64,000 bases of DNA from a virus. Below the pieces are notes generated by a model. The model had not been told where the DNA came from. It searched no databases and saw only the letters and a program-made list of their open reading frames with translations. This document shows positions 47,654 to 56,415 of the stretch, one piece after another. The stretch is from the IMG/VR virus record IMGVR_UViG_3300009502_000036, positions 1 to 64,000 of that record. One strand, 5' to 3'. Positions within the stretch are counted from its first letter, which is position 1. Each line of letters opens with the position of its first letter. Both the position numbers and the translations under genes were made by a program.

Positions 47654-48106
47654 TTATATTTTCTTAATATTATCTTCTGTTAAAATGAGGAATTTCCATC
47701 CTCTTGATTCACAATACTTTGTAGCTGCTCTAAACTTGCACTCATTAATAACATATGTTTTTGCCTCAGAAACGTATCGTGTTGTAGGATGTCCTAGTCG
47801 TTTTCTCATTTTCGGTGGCCTCGTTTGAGCTTTGGGCTTTACTTCGACTAAATAAACCTGTTCAATTCCTTCATTTTTTACATGAACCTTAAAATCAGGG
47901 AAATATCTATGTGGTTTCCCATCTACTGGACTAAAATAAGGTATCACAACTTCTTCGCTAGACCATTTAGTAACTCCGGAATGTTCATCCAACCAGATCA
48001 TGGTTTGAGTTTCCCAATTGCTTCTAGAGATGATTAAATCGATATTACCAGCATATTTATCTTTATTTTTTGGTATAAATTTGCGGGGTTTTGGAAATCT
48101 TGCCAT
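47654..48106 (-). CDS. 4: gp4 head completion nuclease-like protein
   Basis: 150 aa, the size of T4 gp4. Pattern match: NIDLIISRSNWETQTMIWLD, WSSEEVVIPYFSPVDGKPHR, YFPDFKVHV and YLVEVKPKAQ. The D...E-x-K combination (FPDF, VEVK) is an endonuclease-like core. gp4 is needed to complete DNA-filled heads before tail joining. First gene of the leftward late operon. Confidence 0.93.
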   Translation of the reverse strand: MARFPKPRKFIPKNKDKYAGNIDLIISRSNWETQTMIWLDEHSGVTKWSSEEVVIPYFSPVDGKPHRYFPDFKVHVKNEGIEQVYLVEVKPKAQTRPPKMRKRLGHPTTRYVSEAKTYVINECKFRAATKYCESRGWKFLILTEDNIKKI

Positions 48107-48121
48107 TATATTGAAAATTGT

Positions 48122-48129
48122 TATAAATA
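48122..48129 (+). promoter_or_regulatory. late promoter motif, rightward
   Basis: TATAAATA, 37 nt before the ATG at 48166. Forms a divergent pair with the minus-strand copy 10 bp away. Confidence 0.75.
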
Positions 48130-48139
48130 TACATATATC

Positions 48140-48147
48140 TATTTATA
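48140..48147 (-). promoter_or_regulatory. late promoter motif, leftward
   Basis: TATAAATAG on the minus strand, 34 nt before the start of the gp4-like gene (48106). Confidence 0.75.
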
Positions 48148-48165
48148 AGAAAAACGATAACAAAT

Positions 48166-49128
48166 ATGGGCATAATAAATACCGTAGTAGGTGTAGCAAA
48201 AAATATAGGAACAGAAGCTGCTGTTAGTGCAGGTGCTAGTGTTTTATTAACCGGCTCTATATATAATGCATTATCTGGAGTAGGTAAATCTTCTCCAATT
48301 GGTGGTTCTTTACAATTTCCGGCTGATTTAACAAATAGAACAGATATTTCTCAGTATACATATTTTGCTCCACACGAAGACGTTTCGTTTTATAATACAA
48401 TCTCTCCTAGATCTACTCCTTTAGGGCAAATATATTTACCGTTACCAAGGGAGCTTAGTTCTTCTTATCGATCAAATTGGGAAACTATAGATGCAGGGGG
48501 TGTTGGTGCATTTGCTGCACTTGGTCACGGTGATGTTGGTGCAATTATAGAAAGTCAGATATCTAAATTAGGAGGAGATTCTGCAACTGGAAAATTTTTA
48601 GATCTTGGCTCAAAGAGAGCACTTAATCCTTATAAGTATGTGCAATGGAAAGGACCCGATTTTAGAACATTTAATTTTACATTTGATTTAGTATCATCTT
48701 CAGCAGAAGAAGCAGAAACTCTAAATAAAATTATTTGGTGGTTCAAAAAATATGTACATACACCATCCAAAGCATTAGATGGTGTAATGGTGCAACCGCC
48801 TTTATGGAATATTAAATTTGTAGATGGAAAAGATCAAGTTGCAACAATACAAAATACAAATGGAATAACAGATCCACAAATACCAGGATTAAACGTGTCA
48901 AATGTAGGTAATGTAGGAAATAAATATTTATTTCAACTTAAAGATTGTGCAATAACTTCGTTTGATGTAGATTATACTTCTAAGGGAAGTTCTTTTCATG
49001 GTCCAGATGCAAGTGGTAATGGAAACCATGCGCCAACAAATGTAAAGTTAACAATATCGTTCACAGAAACTGCAATACTTACCCAAGAAGATTTTGAAGC
49101 GACGTATCCAAATCGCGCAACTAATTAA
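48166..49128 (+). CDS. 48: gp48/gp54-like baseplate-tube junction protein
   Basis: 320 aa (T4 gp54 320, gp48 364). The Gly/Ala-rich hydrophobic start, YKYVQWKGPDFRTFNFTFDL, AETLNKIIWWFKKYVHTP, PPLWNIKF and the final VKLTISFTETAIL match the gp48/gp54 family, which initiates and caps the tail tube on the baseplate. Choice between 48 and 54 is uncertain. Followed by gp53. Confidence 0.78.
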   Translation: MGIINTVVGVAKNIGTEAAVSAGASVLLTGSIYNALSGVGKSSPIGGSLQFPADLTNRTDISQYTYFAPHEDVSFYNTISPRSTPLGQIYLPLPRELSSSYRSNWETIDAGGVGAFAALGHGDVGAIIESQISKLGGDSATGKFLDLGSKRALNPYKYVQWKGPDFRTFNFTFDLVSSSAEEAETLNKIIWWFKKYVHTPSKALDGVMVQPPLWNIKFVDGKDQVATIQNTNGITDPQIPGLNVSNVGNVGNKYLFQLKDCAITSFDVDYTSKGSSFHGPDASGNGNHAPTNVKLTISFTETAILTQEDFEATYPNRATN

Positions 49129-49140
49129 AAAATAATTAAA

Positions 49141-49677
49141 GTGTCAGGAACAAACTATTTTTCATATTTCCCTAATGTAGAATATACCGATAATTCTGGG
49201 TCTACAAAAATTGTTACCGATATTTTCAAAAGAGTTAAAATGAGAACTCTTTCTACTATAATAAAGACTGCAATATTCTACAAATATACAATTCAAGATG
49301 GAGAACGTGTAGAAGATATCGCAAATCGTTATTACGGCGATACACAATATTATTGGTTAATTCTTTATGCAAATGATATTATTAATATTTACACTCAGTG
49401 GCCAAGAAGTAATTCAGAATTTAATAATTACATTATATCTAAATATGAAAGTATAGAAGGTGCATCAGACACTACAAATGAATTGCTAGTTCATCACTAT
49501 GAGGATGTAGTTGGAAATTGGATAAATAAATCTGACTGGGATGGTACTCCTTCGTTAAAAAAAACTATATATGATTGGGAATATTCTTTGAATGAAAATA
49601 AAAGAGAGATCAATATTGTTAAACGAGAATATCTTCCTCAGATAATAAAAGAAATGAATAATCTATTCTCTAAATAA
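49141..49677 (+). CDS. 53: gp53-like baseplate wedge protein
   Basis: 178 aa, GTG start. YFSYFPNVEYTDN and FYKYTIQDGERVEDIANRYYGDTQYYWLIL, a LysM-like module, and WPRSNSEFNNYI follow the gp53 pattern (T4: 196 aa). In T4 gp53 is the last wedge subunit. TAATG junction with the next gene. Confidence 0.88.
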   Translation: MSGTNYFSYFPNVEYTDNSGSTKIVTDIFKRVKMRTLSTIIKTAIFYKYTIQDGERVEDIANRYYGDTQYYWLILYANDIINIYTQWPRSNSEFNNYIISKYESIEGASDTTNELLVHHYEDVVGNWINKSDWDGTPSLKKTIYDWEYSLNENKREINIVKREYLPQIIKEMNNLFSK

Positions 49678-51128
49678 TGCAAACACAAGAAAGTTATAAA
49701 CCAAGTGCCGTTATTATAGAAAGCATGGACCTCACTAATTTTGATGGTTCAAAGACTATAGATATACGTGATTTTGTAGCAGAGATTAATATCTATGAAG
49801 ATATTTTTCAATGTCAGATTATGGGTGATCTATCTATTCAAGATAGTAAAGAATTGATAGAATTTTTTCCTATAGTTGGTGAAGAGACTATAGAGATAAG
49901 GTTTAGAGTTCCTACTAGAGATTTACAGAACTCCATTAATTTGAAAAAAATGAGAGTTTATAAAATTGGTGATAGAACAGCAAGTGGAAAAAACGTCGGA
50001 AAAATACAAACATACACTTTATACTTTTTTTCTTCAGAAATTCTTACAAATTTAAACACTAGGGTATCTAGATCATTTAATACAATGACTGCTAGTAATA
50101 TAGCAAAAATAGTATTTGATGATTACCTTAAAAGTGATAAAAAATTTGAAATAGAAAACACTGTAGGTACTTTAAAGACTGTGATTCCTAATTGGAATCC
50201 ATTTAAAGTAATAAATTGGTTAGCAAATACGAAGGCAATAAACGCAGAGAAACAATGTGATTTTTTATTTTTTGAATCAACAAATAAAAGTGAAGGACCC
50301 CAATACAATTTGAAGTCAATCTCTACTATGATGAAACAACCTTCATCATTTACGATGGAATTTACTATTCAGAATGTTAATAGTAATGGTACAAAAGATA
50401 CTAGCACTTCTACTAGAAATGTAGAAGAATTTTCATTTGATAATCATGGTAGTGTGTTAAACAATACTTTAAATGGTCAATATAATCAATGTTGGATTTG
50501 CCATGATCCATTAAGAAAGAAGTTTGTAATATCTAAACATTCTCACAGTGAAGATTACTTGGATGCTTCTACTTCTGGAAATTCGTTTTATAGTGATAAG
50601 GTTAAAAATGATTCTAAACCAATGCAATTTGTAAGAATGCCTGGAGGTATTGATTGTTTTCCTACTAACATTTCATTATCAAAATCACCAGATAACGATA
50701 CAACTAAAAGTGTAGAACAGAAACCTAATAGAGGTGATTTAAAATATATATCTAAACGGGAAAAACCTGACGAGCTTATATCAAATTCATTGATTGTAGA
50801 TCAAAGCGCTAGTAGAATATTTAAAATACAACAAATGAATAACTTTAAGTTGTGTATAGATTCTATACCTGGAACAGACGAAATACAATTAGGTAAAATA
50901 ATAGAATTCAATAAACCACATATTACATTTGATAGCACCCAAATAAGTAATAAAACGGGTAGATTTAATGATAGGTTTGTTTCAGGAAATTATCTGGTAT
51001 CTAGAATAAGACACCGTATTTATATATTACCAGAAGCAAAAGAAAGATCTTATACGGTGTCAATAGAATTACTTAGAGATAGATTTAATGAACAAATATC
51101 TCATAAAGAAATAACAGGAGACGCATAG
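49677..51128 (+). CDS. 27: gp27-like baseplate hub protein
   Basis: 483 aa (T4 gp27: 391). IDIRDFVAEINIYEDIFQCQIMGDLSIQD and FFPIVGEETIEIRFRVP are the usual hub opening; the C-terminal half has FVSGNYLVSRIRHRIY. gp27 trimers connect tube and spike; the gp5-like gene follows 1 nt later, consistent with the gp27-gp5 complex. Confidence 0.82.
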   Translation: MQTQESYKPSAVIIESMDLTNFDGSKTIDIRDFVAEINIYEDIFQCQIMGDLSIQDSKELIEFFPIVGEETIEIRFRVPTRDLQNSINLKKMRVYKIGDRTASGKNVGKIQTYTLYFFSSEILTNLNTRVSRSFNTMTASNIAKIVFDDYLKSDKKFEIENTVGTLKTVIPNWNPFKVINWLANTKAINAEKQCDFLFFESTNKSEGPQYNLKSISTMMKQPSSFTMEFTIQNVNSNGTKDTSTSTRNVEEFSFDNHGSVLNNTLNGQYNQCWICHDPLRKKFVISKHSHSEDYLDASTSGNSFYSDKVKNDSKPMQFVRMPGGIDCFPTNISLSKSPDNDTTKSVEQKPNRGDLKYISKREKPDELISNSLIVDQSASRIFKIQQMNNFKLCIDSIPGTDEIQLGKIIEFNKPHITFDSTQISNKTGRFNDRFVSGNYLVSRIRHRIYILPEAKERSYTVSIELLRDRFNEQISHKEITGDA

Positions 51129-51129
51129 A

Positions 51130-52740
51130 ATGTCAAATACTTTTATGGGAAAGGATGGTTTCTATTGGTGGCAGGGTGTCGTTGAAGATAGAAATGATCC
51201 TTTAATGACTGGTAGATGTCGTGTTCGTATATTAGGAATACATACAGATGATAAATCAGCATCGGGAATAGCAACTTCAGATTTACCTTGGGCTATGATA
51301 CTTCTTCCTGTTAATCAAGAAGAAAGAATTGTTCCTCCAAAAGAGGGGTCTTGGGTAATGGGTTTTTTTAGAGATGGAGATCATTGTCAAGATCCTGTAA
51401 TTTTTGGGGTATTACCTGGAATACCAGAAGAAGAAAGTCCAAATCTTAGCAAATCACCAGAAGAACAGAAAGGTTTCTTTGATCCAGCAGGACATGGTGG
51501 TGCAAATGATGCTCTTATGCATAGACCTATTAATTTAGAAAAAGGGTTTACACATTCTGGAAAGCTTCTTAATAATGAAGTTAAACGGAATAGTGAAGAA
51601 GAAATGCAGGCTATGTTAAATAATACCTATCCTATGAAATCTAGATTAGGAGAACCGGACACGCATAGATTGGCAAGAAACGAAGATTTAGACAAAACTA
51701 TTCTTAAATGGAAATGCGAAAATAGACTTATTAATATAGTGTCTAATAATTCTCGTGGAGAAGATTCAGGACAAGTACAAAGAACATTTTGGTCAGAACC
51801 CGACCCTATTTTAATATATAATGCAAAATATCCATACAATAAAGTTATGGAATCTGAATCAGGACATATAATTGAAATAGATGATACTTTGGGTCACGAA
51901 AGAATTCATACATTTCACCGTTCAGGAACATTTGATGAAATGCAGCCAAACGGTGATCGTGTTATGAAAACCTTTGGCAATTCTTATAGGATAACTTATT
52001 TGGATGATCACTATGTTTGTTTTGGTACTAAGCATGAAACTTTTGGTGGAGATAAAGTAGATCAATATCAAAGAGCTAAAGGTGAAATCATAGGAGGTAA
52101 TAAAACGTCTCAATTACATGGGGATGACACTAGAACGGTTGGATTTTCTTCATCTTCTTATATCGGAAAAGGACATTACACAACTGTAGAAAGTGGAGAT
52201 GGAAATCATTTAACGGAAGCAGGTAATTATAGAATAACGGTTAACAATGCAGAAAGTGGAGAATTGCACTTAAAGTCAGACTATGATTTAAATCTTACGT
52301 CTATGAATAAGGTAGAAATTTTAGCCCTTAAAGAAATAAACACGCAAGCATTGGATGCTCAAAGACATACTACAAATAAAGATTTTCAATTATTGGCAGG
52401 TCAGTCTATGCAAATTGATGCTGGTGCTATCGTACAAATACAATCTCACAATTATTGCACATTTAAAGCTAAAACACAAATAGACATTGCAGCTCCTAAG
52501 ACTAATATAGATGCTACACTCGAGTGTAATATATCCGGTGAATCAACTAAAATTGGTGGAACTTCATCTGTAAAAATAGATGGACCTATGGTTTATATAA
52601 ATTGTAATAGTGCTATCGCACCAAAAGATCCGGCAATAGCAAATATTCCAAGTACACCAGTAGTACCTGCTACAGGAGCACAACATGCTGCAAAAGGAAA
52701 TGCTAATATAACAACTCCTTCAAAATTAGGAACTAAGTAA
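51130..52740 (+). CDS. 5: gp5-like central spike, without a lysozyme domain
   Basis: 536 aa. Residues about 10-110 are the gp5/VgrG OB-fold: FYWWQGVVEDRNDPLMTGRCRVRI and PPKEGSWVMGFFRDGDHCQDPVI. The C-terminal part (about 270-500) is repetitive beta structure (VEIL-LKEI, IQIDAGAIVQIQ, KIDGP-VYI) expected of the triple-stranded spike helix. The lysozyme that T4 gp5 carries between these parts is not seen; a lysozyme domain is in the tape-measure protein instead. Confidence 0.88.
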   Translation: MSNTFMGKDGFYWWQGVVEDRNDPLMTGRCRVRILGIHTDDKSASGIATSDLPWAMILLPVNQEERIVPPKEGSWVMGFFRDGDHCQDPVIFGVLPGIPEEESPNLSKSPEEQKGFFDPAGHGGANDALMHRPINLEKGFTHSGKLLNNEVKRNSEEEMQAMLNNTYPMKSRLGEPDTHRLARNEDLDKTILKWKCENRLINIVSNNSRGEDSGQVQRTFWSEPDPILIYNAKYPYNKVMESESGHIIEIDDTLGHERIHTFHRSGTFDEMQPNGDRVMKTFGNSYRITYLDDHYVCFGTKHETFGGDKVDQYQRAKGEIIGGNKTSQLHGDDTRTVGFSSSSYIGKGHYTTVESGDGNHLTEAGNYRITVNNAESGELHLKSDYDLNLTSMNKVEILALKEINTQALDAQRHTTNKDFQLLAGQSMQIDAGAIVQIQSHNYCTFKAKTQIDIAAPKTNIDATLECNISGESTKIGGTSSVKIDGPMVYINCNSAIAPKDPAIANIPSTPVVPATGAQHAAKGNANITTPSKLGTK

Positions 52741-52741
52741 T

Positions 52742-54586
52742 ATGGCAAGCACAACTACAGTAACGGGCGGAAATTCCACACAAAATAAAATTAATGCAGA
52801 TGGTTCTGTAACAACAACAGTTTATGATTCAAATGGTAAAGTTTTATCAAGTTCTATTTCTCCTAATCAATCTAACATTACTTCTACTACAAAATCAACT
52901 ATAGAATATGGTTTAGATTATGCAAAAGATACCACTGGAAAGTGGAATGTTTTTGATAATAGCATAATGGTTATATGTCATGTTAATGGCATGAACCCAA
53001 TGGATATTGTTAATGAATGGAAATATTTACATTCTGGCGCAAATAGAACTTGGGCTCAAAATGCTGGTGAACAACATGGAGTTTGGACAGAAACAAATAA
53101 AAATGGAATATTATTAGTACCAATAACGGATATTCCTGATGAACTTAAAAAAATATCAATTGGGATTGTTCAACCAGATTTAGAAAAGACTGGAAAAATT
53201 GTTAGTGAAGATGTAAAACTTGTTAACATTGAAGGTAAAAAAGGTGTTGTTAAAACTACAATACACGAAGATGCAAATGGTAATCAAATTACAGTTGTTG
53301 TTAATACTGCAGCAGGAACAAAATCAAAATCTCCAGTAAAAAAACCAGACGGTCTTGCTAATTTAATAAATATTATCAATTCAATTGGAACTATATCTAG
53401 TGTTGTTGCTGGGATAAAAAGTTTTACATCAACTAATAGTGGAAGTAGTGCTTCTTCATCTTCACTGACTTTAATTACAGATTCATCGGGTCAGTCTTAC
53501 CTTGTTGATAGTGATTCTATTCCACCAGATTCTTTAAAAAAAATAAATTCTGCAGTAAGTCAATGCAATGATGTTTGTTGTGGCGATTCATATTTTTCAT
53601 ATTCACAACCTCAATACGATCTGGGTTGTAGTCTTACAAATTTTACTAGCAATACTTCACAAGGAAATTCGCTAATTGGATCGTTAAGTATGTTTAACAA
53701 AGCAGATGGTCCTGCTGAAGTTTTATCTTCTATAGATTGGGCAATTAGTGCACTAGATTATTCAACATTAGAACCTCATGCAGGAGAAGGTGATAATGGA
53801 CGTGCTTCTTTTGCAAATTGTATACCAAAAATGCCATCTTTTGCTTCTCTTTTAAGTAAATTAGGTAAAATAGACATACCCAAACTACCAACGCTACCTG
53901 CTTTGCCTGGTATACCAGATATTGGTAATATATTAGGAGATTTGCTACCTACAATGCCAACTATACCTACGCTTCCAGAAATTGCTAAAATGTTAGGATT
54001 GGATAATTTAAAATGTCCACCTGATGCATCTGATGTTAGTCGTGATAATGTGTCTATTCTTAAAGCAGCTAATGAATATTCTAAAGCAAAATATTTATTT
54101 GATAAAACTTCTTCAGGTAATATAGCAATGAATGTTGTTGGTGTATTGATGGCACAACAATGTACAAATGATTCGGGTGGTGGCAGAATAGACCCAATAA
54201 CAGGAAAACCAATATTCGATCAAACGCCTGAAGCAATTAAATCTAGATGCGTTAATAATATGGAAACTCTTAATAATCTTAAAAGTGATATAAATAAAGT
54301 TCAGATAATAACCAATATAGTAGCAAATGCTAGTGATAATCCTGCTCAGGCACTTGTTAATTATGATTTGCTACAAAAAAATCAATATAATTATATGACA
54401 GGAACGCCGTATACTCCATCTTCATTACAACTTATAGCAAATGCTATAACACGCGCAAGTGACTCTACCTGTATTTTTGGATCATTTGCCGATGATCCAT
54501 TGCAAGCATTAATAAAATATGACAATTTACAAGCAAAACAAACACAACAAGCAGCACAAGATTTGTTAGATCAACGAAATTATTAA
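52742..54586 (+). CDS. large virion protein near the spike, unrecognised
   Basis: 614 aa. Residues about 70-155 form a compact domain (VICHVNGMNPMDIVNEWKYL, WTETNKNGILLVPITDIPDE). A Ser/Thr-rich linker, a cysteine cluster (QCNDVCCGDSYF) and a Pro-rich stretch (IPKLPTLPALPGIPDI) follow, then a helical end. Its place between gp5 and the PAAR gene suggests a spike- or hub-associated structural protein. No family named. Confidence 0.6.
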   Translation: MASTTTVTGGNSTQNKINADGSVTTTVYDSNGKVLSSSISPNQSNITSTTKSTIEYGLDYAKDTTGKWNVFDNSIMVICHVNGMNPMDIVNEWKYLHSGANRTWAQNAGEQHGVWTETNKNGILLVPITDIPDELKKISIGIVQPDLEKTGKIVSEDVKLVNIEGKKGVVKTTIHEDANGNQITVVVNTAAGTKSKSPVKKPDGLANLINIINSIGTISSVVAGIKSFTSTNSGSSASSSSLTLITDSSGQSYLVDSDSIPPDSLKKINSAVSQCNDVCCGDSYFSYSQPQYDLGCSLTNFTSNTSQGNSLIGSLSMFNKADGPAEVLSSIDWAISALDYSTLEPHAGEGDNGRASFANCIPKMPSFASLLSKLGKIDIPKLPTLPALPGIPDIGNILGDLLPTMPTIPTLPEIAKMLGLDNLKCPPDASDVSRDNVSILKAANEYSKAKYLFDKTSSGNIAMNVVGVLMAQQCTNDSGGGRIDPITGKPIFDQTPEAIKSRCVNNMETLNNLKSDINKVQIITNIVANASDNPAQALVNYDLLQKNQYNYMTGTPYTPSSLQLIANAITRASDSTCIFGSFADDPLQALIKYDNLQAKQTQQAAQDLLDQRNY

Positions 54587-54596
54587 TTTTTAAAAC

Positions 54597-54917
54597 ATGA
54601 TATTAGAAATTCTAAAATTGGGTATAGGTAAAAAGAAAATAGATTCATTAATTTCTTTGTTAGAACACATAGAATATGATTCAGATACAAAAACTTTAAC
54701 TATTGATAGTGATATTACTGTAAAAATTAAAGGTGATTATAAATTAGATGTTGATAAACATATTAGAATTAACAGTAATTATTTGGAAAATGATAAAGAA
54801 TTGAACATTCCATATTCCGTTTTTATTAATAGTGATGAAGCAGAATTTAAGAACATTCAACAACAAACAAATGATATATTATTTGATAGTGGGGATTGTA
54901 ATTGTGGAAATAATTAA
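54597..54917 (+). CDS. hypothetical small structural-region protein
   Basis: 106 aa, acidic, beta-rich (YDSDTKTLTIDSDITVKIKGDYK) with CNCGN at the very end. Probably an accessory baseplate or spike component by position only. Confidence 0.5.
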   Translation: MILEILKLGIGKKKIDSLISLLEHIEYDSDTKTLTIDSDITVKIKGDYKLDVDKHIRINSNYLENDKELNIPYSVFINSDEAEFKNIQQQTNDILFDSGDCNCGNN

Positions 54918-54929
54918 AATAGTTATACA

Positions 54930-55658
54930 ATGGCTGCAGGATGGGAAGGATCAATAACTAATTGGGGATATGCTACAGGAACAAATCTGGTGGTTCATAA
55001 TGGATGTGGTTTAAATGTATCAGATGCACATCCGCAATATCCCACAGAAGCATTCAATTGGCAAAGCGATACTTTTGCTGCTTGGTCAGAATTATGTCCA
55101 GGACCTCATACAAAAAGATATGCAACATCCTATACAATATCAAGCACTCCAAGTGGTATACCTTTAGCTTTTACTTTTAGTGGGGTCGGTACTTCTTCCG
55201 TAAAATTGATATCTAGTGCTGGAGAAATATTTCCATGTAGTCTATGGCCTTCTGGTCATCCCGATTCTCATTTATACTTAATTAATTTTGTCGCAGGATT
55301 TGAAGGAGGGTCTCCTGTTATTCCATCTCCTTCTTCATATAAAGCAAAACCAGAGTTTATGGATTTTAATTGTGAGATAACAGCAACATTCCCAACAAAC
55401 AGCTGTCCATCTACATTAATTTCTCAGGAATTTATAATAAGTATTAGAACAAATTGGTCAGCTAGAGCTTCAGATTTAATAATCGGCTTTGACCAAAACA
55501 AATATGTATCTATTGGAGAAAAGGATGGTTTGGGCCCCACTTATTTTCATCCTACTACAGGTGAAATAATGACAGGAGAAGAATGGAAAAATTATATATG
55601 CTCAACATCTGGTGGAATTTCTCGTTTTCTTTCCGGAACTCCACATAATATGTTTTAA
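54930..55658 (+). CDS. virion protein upstream of PAAR, unrecognised
   Basis: 242 aa, Gly/Ser/Thr/Pro-rich and beta-like, with scattered cysteines (NGCGLNVS, LCPGPH, TNSCPSTL). No motif recognised. Its composition fits a spike or fibre accessory domain. An overlapping minus-strand frame (55602-55829) is a shadow. Confidence 0.55.
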   Translation: MAAGWEGSITNWGYATGTNLVVHNGCGLNVSDAHPQYPTEAFNWQSDTFAAWSELCPGPHTKRYATSYTISSTPSGIPLAFTFSGVGTSSVKLISSAGEIFPCSLWPSGHPDSHLYLINFVAGFEGGSPVIPSPSSYKAKPEFMDFNCEITATFPTNSCPSTLISQEFIISIRTNWSARASDLIIGFDQNKYVSIGEKDGLGPTYFHPTTGEIMTGEEWKNYICSTSGGISRFLSGTPHNMF

Positions 55659-55675
55659 CAATTTAAATTTATTAA

Positions 55676-55963
55676 ATGCCACCTGTACATAGACAAAATG
55701 ATATTTGCTCCGGACATGGTTGCTTCCCTCCAAGGAAAACAACAACCTGGTCATCGATAACATATGCAAACAATCTACAGATTCATAGACAGGGAGATTT
55801 GTATGGGATTCATTGTTGCGGTACTCCATGCCATCCTGGATCGGGACAAACAGGCAGTTCTACTGTATACGTAGAAAATAAAGCAGCAAGACGCATTGGA
55901 GATCCTGTTTCTTGCGGCGGAATTGCAGCAGTAGGATCTCCGAATGTAATAGTTGGAGGATGA
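55676..55963 (+). CDS. PAAR-motif spike tip protein
   Basis: 95 aa. Starts MPPVHRQNDICSGHGC; HRQGDLYGIHCC and VENKAARRIGDPVSCGG supply the repeated His/Cys metal ligands and G-D turns of PAAR proteins, which sharpen the gp5/VgrG spike (T4 gp5.4). Full length. Confidence 0.9.
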   Translation: MPPVHRQNDICSGHGCFPPRKTTTWSSITYANNLQIHRQGDLYGIHCCGTPCHPGSGQTGSSTVYVENKAARRIGDPVSCGGIAAVGSPNVIVGG

Positions 55964-55976
55964 TAAACAGAATTAT

Positions 55977-55984
55977 CATAAATA
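55977..55984 (+). promoter_or_regulatory. late-promoter-like motif
   Basis: CATAAATA, 28 nt before the ATG of gp25; one base off the T4 late consensus. Confidence 0.4.
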
Positions 55985-56011
55985 TAATAACTGTAATAAA
56001 TAAAAATTGGA

Positions 56012-56407
56012 ATGGCAAGAACAACAGATATTAAGTTTTCAGATTTTGCTATATCATTTATAGCTCATCCAAATACTGGTGATATTAGTCTCCTAACAAA
56101 TGAGGAAGCAGTGAAACGTGCTGTGAGAAATCTCGTGTTAACTGGATATAATGAGAGACTTTTTAGTCCAGGTAAAGGATGTGGTGTATATCATCTGTTA
56201 TTCGAATTAATATCAAGCCCAACTGCAAATGGAATCGAAGAACATATTAGAGCTGTATTGCAAAATTGGGAACCAAGAATAATAGTATCGGATGTTTTTG
56301 TTATACCAGATTATGATGCAGAGGGTTATTCCGTAACAATATCTTTCGAAGTAGTCAATGAAACTATGATGCAATCAATAAATTTCTTTCTGGAAATGAT
56401 TAGATAA
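56012..56407 (+). CDS. 25: gp25-like baseplate wedge protein
   Basis: 131 aa (T4 gp25: 132). SLLTNEEAVKRAVRNLVLTGYNERLF, the conserved gp25 core, then LFELISSPTANGIEEHI and NWEPRIIVSDVFVIPD. gp25 forms the sheath-attachment part of the wedge core with gp6 and gp53. gp6 follows 8 nt later. Confidence 0.94.
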   Translation: MARTTDIKFSDFAISFIAHPNTGDISLLTNEEAVKRAVRNLVLTGYNERLFSPGKGCGVYHLLFELISSPTANGIEEHIRAVLQNWEPRIIVSDVFVIPDYDAEGYSVTISFEVVNETMMQSINFFLEMIR

Positions 56408-56415
56408 ACAAATAT

